Both the position numbers and the translations under genes were made by a program. The notes under the pieces are model-generated. The model worked only from the letters and a program-made list of their open reading frames with translations, ran no database searches and was not told the DNA's origin. Positions 54,786-63,993 of a stretch of 64,000 nt of DNA are shown here, piece after piece (the first letter of the stretch is position 1; each line of letters begins with the position of its first letter). The stretch comes from Gammaproteobacteria bacterium (GTDB lineage Bacteria > Pseudomonadota > Gammaproteobacteria > Acidiferrobacterales > SZUA-150). Where the stretch lies: contig JAOUOD010000005.1 in NCBI GenBank assembly GCA_029880545.1, forward strand, positions 62,001 through 126,000. Reading direction: 5' to 3'.

Positions 54786-55303
54786 TCAGGCTCACTGCGG
54801 TTTTGGTCGGATCGGCGCTGGCCATCATGGTGCTGCCGACGCCGACAATTGCTGCCGATTTGCCAACCGGGATTCGGGCCATGGATGGCAGGGTTGCACC
54901 GGATTTCAGCTTGAAGGATGTCGACGGAAATACCCAGCGCTTGTCCGCCTACCGGGGTCAGTGGGTCTTCCTGCATTTTTGGGCAAGCTGGTGCGGTCCC
55001 TGTCGCTTGGAAATGCCCAAGGTTGATGCCATTTCTGCAGAATTGACCAAAGTCGGCATGGTATTCCTGCTGGTGAATACCTCGGAACCGGAAGACGTGG
55101 TCTTCAGCTTCCTCGGTGATGCAGCACCCGACCTGACGTCGGCGTTGGACGCCGACGGCCTGGTCACCGAAACCTGGGACCCGCGGGGGTTGCCGGCCAC
55201 ATTTTTGGTCGATCCCGACGGAAAAATCCGCTACCAGGCGCTGGGTGGCCGACCCTGGGATGAACCCGGGTACCGGACATTTCTGAAGCGCCTGATCAAG
55301 TGA
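54773..55303 (+). CDS. TlpA/ResA-like thioredoxin-fold protein
   Basis: A 176-residue exported or membrane-anchored thiol-disulfide protein with an N-terminal signal segment (ending TIAAD). The AhpC/TSA-thioredoxin fold includes VAPDFSLKDVDG, HFWASWCGPC (Cys74, Cys77) and GLPATFLVDPDGKIRY. Such proteins reduce periplasmic disulfides, for example in cytochrome c maturation. Target unknown. Confidence 0.88.
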   Translation: MPRLIRLTAVLVGSALAIMVLPTPTIAADLPTGIRAMDGRVAPDFSLKDVDGNTQRLSAYRGQWVFLHFWASWCGPCRLEMPKVDAISAELTKVGMVFLLVNTSEPEDVVFSFLGDAAPDLTSALDADGLVTETWDPRGLPATFLVDPDGKIRYQALGGRPWDEPGYRTFLKRLIK

Positions 55304-55376
55304 GTCGGCGCCTGCCCGGCGCCCTTGTCGACTGCCCGGGAATGCAAAAATTCCGGTCTATGTGCCGGATTTGGCT

Positions 55377-55404
55377 TTGTTTTTTTTCTCGAAGCTTGTA
55401 CAAT
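55377..55404 (+). promoter_or_regulatory. Sigma-70 promoter candidate of rpsP operon
   Basis: TTGTTT (55377-55382), 16 bases, TACAAT (55399-55404). It lies 59 bases before rpsP, with no other promoter in the gap. Confidence 0.5.
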
Positions 55405-55462
55405 GCGCGCCCTTGGGCCGGGCTCCGGCCTGGATCTGGAACGTATTTTTAAGAGGAAGCGA

Positions 55463-55705
55463 ATGGTCACAATTCGATTGGCTCGTGGTGGCGCTAAAAA
55501 AGCCCCGTTTTACCGCATCGTGGTAGCGGATAGCCGCCGTACCCCGCGTGCACGCAACATTGAACAGCTGGGTTTTTACAACCCGCGTGCGACCGGCAAC
55601 GAAGAACAGCTGCGCCTGGATGTTGATCGTGCCAACTACTGGTTGGGCGTTGGCGCCAAGCCGTCAGAGACTGTTGCCAAGCTGCTGAAGCAAGCAGCGG
55701 CCTAA
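55463..55705 (+). CDS. rpsP: Ribosomal protein S16 (bS16)
   Basis: An 80-residue small-subunit protein starting [20 protein letters not shown], with [12 protein letters not shown], the full family length. The ATG at 55463 follows AAGAGGAAG. It heads the conserved rpsP-rimM-trmD-rplS operon. Confidence 0.98.
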   Translation: MVTIRLARGGAKKAPFYRIVVADSRRTPRARNIEQLGFYNPRATGNEEQLRLDVDRANYWLGVGAKPSETVAKLLKQAAA

Positions 55706-55714
55706 CGGGGGCAA

Positions 55715-56245
55715 ATGATCGGGCAGTCGACGTCCGAACCCCTGGTTCTGGGGAGGATTGTTGGACTGTTCGGTGTGCGCGGATGGGTCAGGATTTTTTC
55801 CGAAACCCGGCCGCGTGACGGAATTCTCGACTACAGCCCCTGGTTGATCGGACAAAACGGCAGCTGGCGGCAAGTCGAGGTAACAGCAGGGCAGGAACAT
55901 GGCCACGGCCTGGTTGCCAAGCTGGATGGAATAGATGACCGCGATCAGGCAGCAAAGCTGATCGAGTACGAGATCGCCATTCATCGCGATCAATTGCCGG
56001 CACTTCCCGAAGGGGAGTATTACTGGTGGCAGCTGGAAGGGCTGCAAGTGATGAATCTGCAGGGCGAATCGCTCGGCGCCGTGGAACGGCTGATGGAAAC
56101 CGGAGCCAACGATGTGTTGGTGGTCCAGGGCCAGGCGGAAGACGGTACCGGGGAAGAGCGCCTGATACCCTATGTGCCACAGGTGGTACAAAAGGTGGAC
56201 CTCAAGGCCGGCACGATGACGGTCGATTGGGGCAAGGATTTTTAG
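55715..56245 (+). CDS. rimM: 16S rRNA processing protein RimM
   Basis: A 176-residue ribosome maturation factor that helps assemble the 30S head, acting with S19. It has the N-terminal RimM domain (VLGRIVGLFGVRGWVRIFS) and the PRC-barrel C-terminus (YYWWQLEGLQV; LIPYVPQVVQKVDL). Position in the S16 operon is standard. Confidence 0.97.
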   Translation: MIGQSTSEPLVLGRIVGLFGVRGWVRIFSETRPRDGILDYSPWLIGQNGSWRQVEVTAGQEHGHGLVAKLDGIDDRDQAAKLIEYEIAIHRDQLPALPEGEYYWWQLEGLQVMNLQGESLGAVERLMETGANDVLVVQGQAEDGTGEERLIPYVPQVVQKVDLKAGTMTVDWGKDF

Positions 56246-56254
56246 GATGCTGAT

Positions 56255-57022
56255 ATGCGTGTAGAAATTATCAGCATCTTTCCTGAAATGTTTGACGCGG
56301 TGCGCCGCTACGGCATTACGGGACGGGCGGTAGAGAACGGGCTGCTGCAAATTGGCACCCGAAACCCGCGAGACTACACGCACGATCGCCATCGAACAGT
56401 GGATGATCGGCCATACGGCGGTGGACCAGGCATGGTAATGCTGGCAGAACCGCTGACGGCAGCAATTCGCGATGCTCGCAAGGCGTTGCCCGGGGCAAAG
56501 GTAATTTACCTGTCACCCCAGGGGACACCGCTGAACCACCAGGCGGTTTGCGAGTTATCCGGCCTGGCAGGGCTGATCCTGCTGGCCGGCCGCTACGAAG
56601 GCATTGATGAACGCATTATCGAAGCCGAGGTAGACGAGGAGTGGTCCATCGGTGACTACGTCCTGTCCGGCGGCGAACTACCGGCCATGGTGCTGATTGA
56701 TGCGATGGCCAGGCAACTCCCCGGTGTGCTGGGGGATGAAAATTCGGCACAACAGGATTCATTTGTAGAGGGTCTTCTTGATTGTGGCCACTACACGCGA
56801 CCGGAAGAATTTGAAGGTCGCCGGGTACCGGAAGTGCTGTTGTCGGGCAACCACGAGTTGATTCGGCAATGGCGACTAAAACAGGCGCTGGGCCGAACCT
56901 GGTTAAGGCGGCCGGAGCTACTTGAGCAGATCAGGTTAAACGATGAACAGCAGTCCCTGTTGAAAGCGTTTCAGCAGGAATACCGCGAAGAGATAACGTG
57001 TCGGGAGACAGAAGATGAGTAA
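56255..57022 (+). CDS. trmD: tRNA (guanine-37-N1)-methyltransferase TrmD
   Basis: A 255-residue SPOUT methyltransferase that methylates G37 of tRNAs to prevent frameshifting. It has [23 protein letters not shown], the trefoil-knot segment [13 protein letters not shown], and [20 protein letters not shown]. It overlaps rplS by 8 bases. Confidence 0.98.
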   Translation: MRVEIISIFPEMFDAVRRYGITGRAVENGLLQIGTRNPRDYTHDRHRTVDDRPYGGGPGMVMLAEPLTAAIRDARKALPGAKVIYLSPQGTPLNHQAVCELSGLAGLILLAGRYEGIDERIIEAEVDEEWSIGDYVLSGGELPAMVLIDAMARQLPGVLGDENSAQQDSFVEGLLDCGHYTRPEEFEGRRVPEVLLSGNHELIRQWRLKQALGRTWLRRPELLEQIRLNDEQQSLLKAFQQEYREEITCRETEDE

Positions 57023-57359
57023 CGTAATCAAAGAAATTGAAGCCGCACAGATGGAGCGCAAGCTACCGGATTTCGCCCCGGGTGATACCGTTGCTGTGCA
57101 TGTAAAGGTCAAGGAAGGCGATCGTGAACGTCTGCAGGTGTTCGAAGGCGTAGTCATCGCCCGTCGCAATAACGGCTTTAACTCCTCCTTTACTGTTCGC
57201 AAGATTTCCTACGGCGAAGGTGTTGAGCGTGTGTTCCCGGTATACAGCCCGATTGTTGCCCAGGTTGACGTCAAGCGTCGCGGTGCAGTGCGCCGTGCCA
57301 AGCTTTACTACCTGCGCGAACGTTCAGGCAAGTCTGCGCGTATCAAGGAAAAGCTGTAA
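57015..57359 (+). CDS. rplS: Ribosomal protein L19 (bL19)
   Basis: A 114-residue large-subunit protein: [48 protein letters not shown]. Full family length. It ends the operon and is followed by a strong terminator. Confidence 0.98.
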   Translation: MSNVIKEIEAAQMERKLPDFAPGDTVAVHVKVKEGDRERLQVFEGVVIARRNNGFNSSFTVRKISYGEGVERVFPVYSPIVAQVDVKRRGAVRRAKLYYLRERSGKSARIKEKL

Positions 57360-57382
57360 ATTTCCGGTCGAAGCAGTCATGC

Positions 57383-57410
57383 AAAAGCCCCGCATCGCGG
57401 GGCTTTTTTT
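57383..57410 (+). terminator. Rho-independent terminator of rpsP-rimM-trmD-rplS
   Basis: An 8-base perfect stem AGCCCCGC/GCGGGGCT with a three-base loop, A-run before and seven T after. It lies 23 bases past the rplS stop. Confidence 0.93.
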
Positions 57411-57504
57411 GTTTTCTATTCCGGGGTAACTGCGGAGTTCAACAGTGGTTTTCACGGCACTGCCGCTCGTATTGAAGGAAAAATTTCGGTTATAGTACCG
57501 GCTT

Positions 57505-58266
57505 ATGGCAATTAACTGGTCTGAAACGAGTGCGGCTGTCTGGCGGCAACAAAAACAGGTTCTGCGCCCGGTGATGGAGCTGGACCCGGTTGCGCTGGAT
57601 GATCTCGTCGGCATTGATCGGCAGAAGGCAGAGTTGGTGAAAAATACGCAGCGCTTTGTGGCATCGAGGCCTGCCAACAATGCGTTGTTGTGGGGTGCGC
57701 GTGGTACCGGTAAGTCATCACTCATCAAGGCTGTGTTCAATGCCTACAGGGACCAGGGTCTGCGACTGATCGAGGTGTACAAGAATGATTTGCAACACTT
57801 GCCCGATATTGTAGATGAAATACGTAACTTGCCGCAGCGATTCGTGATTTACTGCGATGACTTTTCTTTTGAGCCTAATGAGCATTCCTACATTGCGCTG
57901 AAAACCATTCTTGAGGGCTCTATTGAAAAAACACCGGACAACGTGATTCTTTATGTAACCTCCAACCGGCGCCACCTGGTGCCGGAATCCATGGGTGATA
58001 ACCTCGCATCCAGAGTTGGCGAACGGGAGATACATTATTCCGATGCCATTGAAGAGAAGATATCCCTGTCGGATCGATTCGGCTTGTGGCTGTCATTTTA
58101 CCAGCCGAATATTGAAGAGTACCTGGCAATCGTCGACAGTTACTTTCCTCAGTACCCGGGCAGCAGGCAGGTGCTGCACGAGGCGGCGCTGGACTTTGCC
58201 CGCATACGCGCGTCGCGCAGTGGTCGTACCGCCAGGCAATTCTTTAATGCCTTTTTTGATGGATAA
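57505..58266 (+). CDS. DUF815-family P-loop ATPase
   Basis: A 253-residue AAA+-like ATPase of the DUF815 type. Walker A WGARGTGKSS lies at 63-72, and the Walker B-like strand FVIYCDDFSFE near 113-123. ILYVTSNRRHLVPE is the conserved sensor-like segment. Cytosolic, no membrane helix. The cellular role of this family is not established as far as I know. It stands alone behind the rplS terminator. Confidence 0.82.
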   Translation: MAINWSETSAAVWRQQKQVLRPVMELDPVALDDLVGIDRQKAELVKNTQRFVASRPANNALLWGARGTGKSSLIKAVFNAYRDQGLRLIEVYKNDLQHLPDIVDEIRNLPQRFVIYCDDFSFEPNEHSYIALKTILEGSIEKTPDNVILYVTSNRRHLVPESMGDNLASRVGEREIHYSDAIEEKISLSDRFGLWLSFYQPNIEEYLAIVDSYFPQYPGSRQVLHEAALDFARIRASRSGRTARQFFNAFFDG

Positions 58267-58917
58267 TGATTGATAGACGCGCAGCGTGGCGAGCAAGGCA
58301 ACAGCAAACCTCTGGTGGTTGAAGATTGCAGCATTCCGATCAGCTGTTTTCAGTGACACGGTGCAACTGGGGTAGCTGTCTTCAACTGCATTACCAGTGG
58401 TCCGTCCGTTTACGGCAAGTATGGCGGTATAGCTGACAGGGTTGACAGTAACGTGGTGCAACCTGCCCATGTCTTCAGCTATATTGTCAATCTTCTTGCT
58501 TCAGGGGGCGAGCAGTTCGTTGTCGTTTTTGGCCATCGTTGGTTTTAACGCTCTGGCAATGCGGCGTGCCAGCCATATCGTCCATGCCTTGTTATATTTT
58601 TGCCCGATTATACCGGCATTAATTCTTGATAGATCGAAAATACTATTTGATAGGCCATGTTCGTGCGGCTAAAAAACTGGTTTGTTAAATGCCTGACAGG
58701 TACTTGGTGCCACCATTTATACTGGTTTTGAATTCGATCAGAACCGAAAGATAAGGGTAACAGTACTCAGCGGTATACGCAGTTCGTCACCTGTAGCCGT
58801 GGCTTATTGTGACTGACCTAACAAATATAAGATGTAAAAATAAAGAAAGTTTGCTTTAATTTGGCAAGGTTTTTCGTCGGCAAGGAATTGAATAATGATG
58901 GAAATGGGAGTAGCGAT
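58267..58917 (+). other. Intergenic region without a supported gene
   Basis: 651 bases, more AT-rich toward the 3' end. Short frames on both strands (for example 58442-58672) lack ribosome-binding sites and recognisable motifs. I looked for remnants of known families in the frames and saw none. An AT-rich stretch at 58825-58860 may hold the promoter of the next gene. Confidence 0.4.
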
Positions 58918-59520
58918 ATGAGGCGGGTATTGGGGTTGTGTGCAGTTGTTTCCTGGTGTTCTTGTTTTTCCGCGTATGCCCAGGAAACAGAGGTGTTTGG
59001 TTTTTGGTCAAAGGGGAGTTACCGCCTGGATGATCCGGTCGTGGGTCGGTCGACTTCGACCTGGTCTACCATACCTGACCCTGAGCTTGAGCAGCAGTCC
59101 TCAGACGCCACGTTGTTAGGTGCGGAATGGCGACTCGAGAAAGGTTGGCGTGCAGGGTTGGAAGTCCATCAGATGGCGCATAAATGGAAAGCGACACCGT
59201 TGAGTACAGATAGCGTAAAAACCAGGTTTATCCTTGTTACGGGCAAATACCCGTGGGCAATTACCCCGGGCTGGGACGTGTTCGCGAGTGCCGGGATCGG
59301 CTTTATACATGTTGATATGGGAGACAATGGTTTTTCCGATGAAGGTGAGGGGGCGGCTGTATTCGGCGGGCTTGGAACCCGGGCGTTTTTGCCTGAGACG
59401 AAGGCGGCCGTATTTGCTGAATGGCGGTATGTCAGGGTACCGGGCCTGGGCAGTGGCGATATGGAATATAATTTTTCCGGCCAAACCTTTCTTGTCGGAC
59501 TCCAGTATCGCGTGCACTAA
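58918..59520 (+). CDS. Small outer-membrane beta-barrel-like protein
   Basis: A 200-residue exported protein. The signal peptide ends AYAQE (about residue 22). The mature chain alternates polar and aromatic residues in strands (GAEWRLEKGWRAGLEVHQM; FASAGIGFIHVDM) and closes with FLVGLQYRVH, a beta-barrel-like final strand. Likely an eight-strand barrel; no function known to me. The ATG at 58918 follows GGGAG; an earlier frame start at 58861 (TTG) would put 19 residues before the signal peptide. Confidence 0.7.
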   Translation: MRRVLGLCAVVSWCSCFSAYAQETEVFGFWSKGSYRLDDPVVGRSTSTWSTIPDPELEQQSSDATLLGAEWRLEKGWRAGLEVHQMAHKWKATPLSTDSVKTRFILVTGKYPWAITPGWDVFASAGIGFIHVDMGDNGFSDEGEGAAVFGGLGTRAFLPETKAAVFAEWRYVRVPGLGSGDMEYNFSGQTFLVGLQYRVH

Positions 59521-59574
59521 GCCGCTCCTCGGTTGGTTCGGGTCTGTACGCTAAAAACTGGCTTATCCGCTTTT

Positions 59575-59593
59575 CCCGGAATCGGATTCCGGG
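59575..59593. repeat. 19-base perfect palindrome before the TPR gene
   Basis: CCCGGAATC-G-GATTCCGGG, nine-base arms around one central base, 13 bases before the likely start of the TPR protein. No T-run, so not a terminator; it could be an operator for a dimeric regulator. Confidence 0.5.
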
Positions 59594-59606
59594 TATGGTC
59601 GGCGCC

Positions 59607-61511
59607 ATGATGCGCCCGATCTCGTTATTTATACCGGTATTCCTCTTCCTGACACCAATTTTGTCGGCGGCAGCCGAGAGTCCTGTTTCAGGCACTGAAA
59701 CGCACAAGCAGCGATTGGAGCGGGTCAGCAAGCTGGCCAAGTCGGGAGCCAGCCAGTTGGCCCAGGGATTGGTGGATGCCTACCAGCCGCCCGAGCAGTG
59801 GATTGAAGACTGGATGCCCTGGGAGCGGCAGCGATTCAGCATTTTGCGGCATCGACGTGACTGGGCGGCAATGCTGGCCCGGGTCGACGCCATACCGGAC
59901 AAGGTGTCGCCGGCGTTCCGATCCTGGGCCTGGGAACAGGGCGCGGATGCCAGTTTATATCTCAGTCAGACAGCGAGGGCGCGCGACTACTTGCGGCGAC
60001 TGTTGTTTGCCGATCATGATCCCAAGGATAAAAATACAGGCACCCGCGTGGCGCGCTGGCGCCGGATGGTGATTCGTTCCTATCTGCAGGAGCGTAGCGC
60101 TGAAGATGCCATCCTGGCGCTGAATCATTACATTGCCGACTACCGGCCTTCTGGCTATGACTGGAAAGTGCTTCATGCCCAGGTGTTGATCCTGAACGGC
60201 AAGTTTGCCGAAGCCTACAAGCTGTTAAGTGGTATTGATCGCGATGAGAGCCGGTTACTGCAGCAACTCGCAGCACTGCGTGGCGACATGCTGCCGGCAA
60301 AGAAAGTCGTGGATAACGCCCGCCAGGTAAAACTGGTCAAGCTTAGGCCGGAATCGTTTATTGATTCTCGCAGCCTGTTGGCCGAGGCGGCAATTGCCGA
60401 CAAGCAATACTGGTCGCGAGTTGAAGCCCTTGAAGTATTGCTGCAGCAGACCCAGGGCATGGCGTACCGCAACCTGGCGTTTGGAAACATTGATGGCGAT
60501 GATCTGTGGCAGGCCTACCAGCGGGCAGCCGAGCAACTGGGCAATGCCAACCGTTTGCTGGTCGGTGATGATGACAAGTGGCTCAAGCTGGCAGACCAGG
60601 TTCGAAAGAAGAAGCCATTGCAGGCGCGGGCGATCCAGGCGCTGGTGGCCAGGACTGGGCGCGGCAAGGCGCGCGAGCAGGCGTTGACATTGCTTGTCGA
60701 TGACCTGGTAGATCAGGAGCTTGATCGAGTTGTACTGGCTTTGTTCTCGGTGAAACAGTTTACTGATGTGAGCAAGCTGCCAGCGGCGACGAGGCACCAG
60801 TTGGCCGAGTATGCGCTGGAGCGGCGCCTTATTGTCATGGCCGGTAACATGATTGATGGCCTAGAAGAGCAGGCTGTTCTGGCTGATGCCGGGCAAGGCA
60901 AGGCGATCAAATCGAAGGGCAAAAAGAAACCTGGACCAGGCAAGGAGTTAAAGCCGGGTGATGAGGATGTTGTCTGGCCGCTGCGCAAGGCCCGCATCCT
61001 GGTATATGCCGGGCGTCATGATGCGGCTATTGGTGAGTTGCACAGGTTTGTGGCGGAGTCTGGAAAAAAAATGCCCGCCGTACTGGCAGAACGCACTGTC
61101 AATGTATTATTTGATTTGCAGGCCGTGGAGAAACATGCCGAGGTAATTTCACTGCTTGGGGAGTTGCAGCCAATGATCAGCGATAAACAGATACAGCGTG
61201 AATTGTTTTACTGGATGGCAGATTCCTACAAGGCGCTGGGTGAGCTGGCCCAGGCAGCTGAATTGTACCTGCGTTCGGCGTATCATAACCAGCCGGGCGG
61301 CGGCGATATCTGGGGCCAGACAGCACGGTTTTATGCCGCCGAGACCCTGGCCAAGGCGGGCATGATTGATGATGCCCGGTTCGTTTATACCAGGCTGCTG
61401 CGTGGCACGGATGACGCGCGACGTCGCAGCATGCTGGAGCAGCGTATACAACAACTATGGCTATATCAAAAGACCCAAAACAATTCACCGCTGTTGTTCG
61501 AACCCCAATAG
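59607..61511 (+). CDS. Exported TPR-like repeat protein, unknown
   Basis: A 634-residue protein with a signal peptide (cleavage near LSAAAE), then mostly alpha helices in repeat-like pairs. The clearest TPR-like units are at the C-terminal end (LFYWMADSYKALGELAQAAELYLRSA and AAETLAKAGMIDDARFVYTRLL, each here part of a longer helix pair). A basic linker KSKGKKKPGPGKELKPG breaks the helices near residue 450. It is probably a periplasmic scaffold; partner unknown. Starts at 59595 or 59610 are possible. It overlaps ogt by 55 bases. Confidence 0.75.
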   Translation: MMRPISLFIPVFLFLTPILSAAAESPVSGTETHKQRLERVSKLAKSGASQLAQGLVDAYQPPEQWIEDWMPWERQRFSILRHRRDWAAMLARVDAIPDKVSPAFRSWAWEQGADASLYLSQTARARDYLRRLLFADHDPKDKNTGTRVARWRRMVIRSYLQERSAEDAILALNHYIADYRPSGYDWKVLHAQVLILNGKFAEAYKLLSGIDRDESRLLQQLAALRGDMLPAKKVVDNARQVKLVKLRPESFIDSRSLLAEAAIADKQYWSRVEALEVLLQQTQGMAYRNLAFGNIDGDDLWQAYQRAAEQLGNANRLLVGDDDKWLKLADQVRKKKPLQARAIQALVARTGRGKAREQALTLLVDDLVDQELDRVVLALFSVKQFTDVSKLPAATRHQLAEYALERRLIVMAGNMIDGLEEQAVLADAGQGKAIKSKGKKKPGPGKELKPGDEDVVWPLRKARILVYAGRHDAAIGELHRFVAESGKKMPAVLAERTVNVLFDLQAVEKHAEVISLLGELQPMISDKQIQRELFYWMADSYKALGELAQAAELYLRSAYHNQPGGGDIWGQTARFYAAETLAKAGMIDDARFVYTRLLRGTDDARRRSMLEQRIQQLWLYQKTQNNSPLLFEPQ

Positions 61512-61945
61512 GCAAGCTGGGCATAGCCCTGTCTGATGATGCCGGTCAGCTGGTATCGGTGGATTTCCTTGGCGACAAGTACGATGCCCGGTCTTCGCGT
61601 ATCCCGCTTGCTGTTGAAATCCGGAACCAGCTTGATGCGTATTTCCGTGATTCTGCTTTCGAGTTTGATTTGCCGCTGGGTCCGGCACCGACGAAATTCC
61701 AGGACCGGCTGCGCTCGCAGTTGCTGGCGATTCCTGCAGGCAGTGTCGATACCTATGGCGGCCTTGCCGGAAAGATGGGCAGCGCACCGCGCGCCGTCGG
61801 GGTGGCGCTTCGATCGAACCCGATTCCTGTCATCGTTCCCTGTCATCGAATCGTTGCCGCATCGGGCATTGGCGGGTTCTCTGGTAAAACCCGTGGCCGG
61901 ATGATTAATGTCAAGCAGTGGCTGCTGGATCATGAGCGGGGATAG
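61457..61945 (+). CDS. ogt: Methylated-DNA-protein cysteine methyltransferase
   Basis: A 162-residue suicide repair protein that removes O6-alkyl groups from guanine. The active-site PCHRIV has Cys129. The helix-turn-helix part (AIPAGSVDTYGGLAGKMGS, RAVGVALRSNP) is intact. The ATG at 61457 lies inside the end of the TPR gene; no later start keeps the N-terminal domain. It overlaps the xerD region by 14 bases at the chosen xerD start. Confidence 0.93.
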   Translation: MAISKDPKQFTAVVRTPIGKLGIALSDDAGQLVSVDFLGDKYDARSSRIPLAVEIRNQLDAYFRDSAFEFDLPLGPAPTKFQDRLRSQLLAIPAGSVDTYGGLAGKMGSAPRAVGVALRSNPIPVIVPCHRIVAASGIGGFSGKTRGRMINVKQWLLDHERG

Positions 61946-62828
61946 CGGCTACTGGATTGATCGCTTTGTTGATATGTTGTGGTCGCAACACGGATTGAGT
62001 GATCACACCTTGTCTGCCTATCGTCGTGACCTGGAACAACTGGTGAAATGGTTGCAACCGGAACAGACGGCATTGCATCTTGCCCGGCGCGAACAGCTAT
62101 TGCGTTTTCTTGCCGACGGCGTTGCCGGCGGTGCCCGACCGCGGACGACTGCGCGATACCTTTCCAGCCTGAGACGGTTCTACCGGTTCCTGTTGCAGGA
62201 AGGTCATCGCCAGGACGATCCATCGGCCATGATCGATTCACCGAAGCTGAACCGTGGCCTTCCAGGTACACTGAGTGAAGCCGAGGTGGAAGCTTTGCTG
62301 TCAGCCCCGGATACTGAAAAACCACTTGGTATGCGCGATCGGGCAATGCTCGAGGTGCTCTATGCCACCGGTTTGCGTGTCAGCGAACTGGTGGGGCTGG
62401 AATACCGGCATGTCAGCCTCGAATCCGGTGTTATTCGGGTAATGGGAAAAGGCAGCAAGGAGCGCCTGGTACCGCTGGGCGAGGAGGCCATCGACTGGTT
62501 GCAGCGTTACCTGGCTGCCGCGCGATCGGAGATCCGCGGCAGCAGTCAATGTTATTATGTATTCCCGACGGCGCGTGGCGGTGCCATGACCCGCCAGGCG
62601 TTCTGGGCCAATATCAAGCGCTATGCTGATCAGGCAGGTATTAAAACCAGCCTGTCGCCACATACGCTGCGTCACGCGTTTGCGACTCATCTTCTGAATC
62701 ATGGTGCTGACCTGCGCGTGGTGCAGTTGTTGCTGGGCCATTCAGACCTTTCAACAACGCAGATCTATACGCATGTGGCCAGGGCGCGATTACAATCGCT
62801 GCATCAACAGCATCATCCGCGTGGCTAG
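61932..62828 (+). CDS. xerD: Tyrosine recombinase XerD
   Basis: A 298-residue recombinase, the exact length of E. coli XerD. It resolves chromosome dimers at dif with XerC and FtsK. The catalytic residues are all present: Arg149 (ATGLRVSEL), Lys173 (GKGSKER), His244 and Arg247 (HTLRHAFATHLL), His270 (LGHSDLSTTQIYTH) and Tyr279. I chose the ATG at 61932 over 61908 because it gives the family N-terminus. No att site or integrated element is visible, so it is chromosomal rather than a phage integrase. Confidence 0.93.
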   Translation: MSGDSGYWIDRFVDMLWSQHGLSDHTLSAYRRDLEQLVKWLQPEQTALHLARREQLLRFLADGVAGGARPRTTARYLSSLRRFYRFLLQEGHRQDDPSAMIDSPKLNRGLPGTLSEAEVEALLSAPDTEKPLGMRDRAMLEVLYATGLRVSELVGLEYRHVSLESGVIRVMGKGSKERLVPLGEEAIDWLQRYLAAARSEIRGSSQCYYVFPTARGGAMTRQAFWANIKRYADQAGIKTSLSPHTLRHAFATHLLNHGADLRVVQLLLGHSDLSTTQIYTHVARARLQSLHQQHHPRG

Positions 62829-62910
62829 TATGTACTCGTGACAGTTTCAGCCAAGGTTTGACTGGTGAGGTTCAGGCGGGAAACAGACAAATGACAGGAG
62901 CAGGAGCCGG

Positions 62911-63993
62911 ATGATTGACTGGAACGCGTTGACAGACAGGTTTGCCGATTTTGTACCGGTATTGGCGACAATTAGCTTCCTGGTTCTTTTGCTGGGGATC
63001 AGCCATCGATTTCTGATCGGCCGTCGCCGGGAACTGGGCGCCGAGGCGATATTGCCGAGACAGTTGTTGATGCTGGCGATGACCACGGTTGGTTTGCTGA
63101 TCATCGTGCTGATGTTTCCCATGTCTGATGTTACCCGTGGACAGGTATTCAGCCTGCTGGGTGTTGTGCTGACGGCAGTAATCGGCTTGTCATCGGCAAC
63201 ATTTGTTTCCAACATGATGGCCGGTATCATGTTGCGTGCTATCAAGAGTTTCCGGCCCGGTGATTTCATTCGTATTGGCGACAAGTTCGGGCGGGTTACG
63301 GAGCGTGGCCTGTTCCATACTGAAATCCAGACCGAAGACCGGGATCTGACCACGTTCCCCAATATGTATCTTGTCACCAGCCCGGTAACCGTTGTACACA
63401 GCACCGGAACCATCATTTCGGCGACCCTGTCACTTGGCTATGATATATCCCATGCCGAGCTGGAGCCGCTTATGAAGCGCGCTGCCGAAAACGCCGGTTT
63501 GACCGATCCGTTTGTACTGGTTACCGAGCTTGGTGATTTTTCAGTCAACTACCGGGTCGCCGGGTTTCTCAACGATGTGAAAACTCTCGTTACTGCGCGC
63601 TCCAGCCTGAGGAAGCATGTTCTAGACGTGTTGCATGGCGCCGGTATAGAAATTCTGTCGCCTTCATATATGGTCCAGCGTCCGCTATCGGCAGGTGAAA
63701 CAATCATTCCGGATCCTTACCTGCAGACAAGTGCGGCGCGGTCTGGGTCCGGCAAAACCGACAGTACGCCGGAAGAGGTCATGTTTGCCAAGGCCGAGGA
63801 AATTTCCTCGCGCGAGGAGATCAGGAGCGAAATCGCGAAAATGAAGGACAGGATTGTGGAGCTTGCCAAATCAGCGCAGGCTGCATCAGCGGAAGAAGAC
63901 GAGATCATCGGGCGGCGCATTCATGGCATCGAGCGCTATATAGGCATGTTGACCCGGCGGCTGGACCAGATGGAGTCCGGCAGCGGCAAATAG
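62911..63993 (+). CDS. MscS-family mechanosensitive channel
   Basis: A 360-residue inner-membrane protein with three N-terminal helices. The third, pore-lining helix is Gly/Ala-rich (GLSSATFVSNMMAGIMLRAI). The MscS beta domain follows (FRPGDFIRIGDKFGRVTERG; FPNMYLVTSPVTVVH). The C-terminal 90 residues are a charged, probably coiled extension (EEISSREEIRSEIAKMKDRI) beyond the usual MscS end. It should open under membrane tension to release solutes. ATG follows ACAGGAGCAGGAG. Confidence 0.88.
   Translation: MIDWNALTDRFADFVPVLATISFLVLLLGISHRFLIGRRRELGAEAILPRQLLMLAMTTVGLLIIVLMFPMSDVTRGQVFSLLGVVLTAVIGLSSATFVSNMMAGIMLRAIKSFRPGDFIRIGDKFGRVTERGLFHTEIQTEDRDLTTFPNMYLVTSPVTVVHSTGTIISATLSLGYDISHAELEPLMKRAAENAGLTDPFVLVTELGDFSVNYRVAGFLNDVKTLVTARSSLRKHVLDVLHGAGIEILSPSYMVQRPLSAGETIIPDPYLQTSAARSGSGKTDSTPEEVMFAKAEEISSREEIRSEIAKMKDRIVELAKSAQAASAEEDEIIGRRIHGIERYIGMLTRRLDQMESGSGK

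Noticed and set aside
58442-58672. 76-codon frame in the gap before the outer-membrane protein
   Set aside because: No ribosome-binding site; composition is unlike neighbouring genes and no family is recognised.
61932-62828. Phage or integron integrase
   Set aside because: The length and motifs match chromosomal XerD and no attachment site, cargo or phage gene is nearby.
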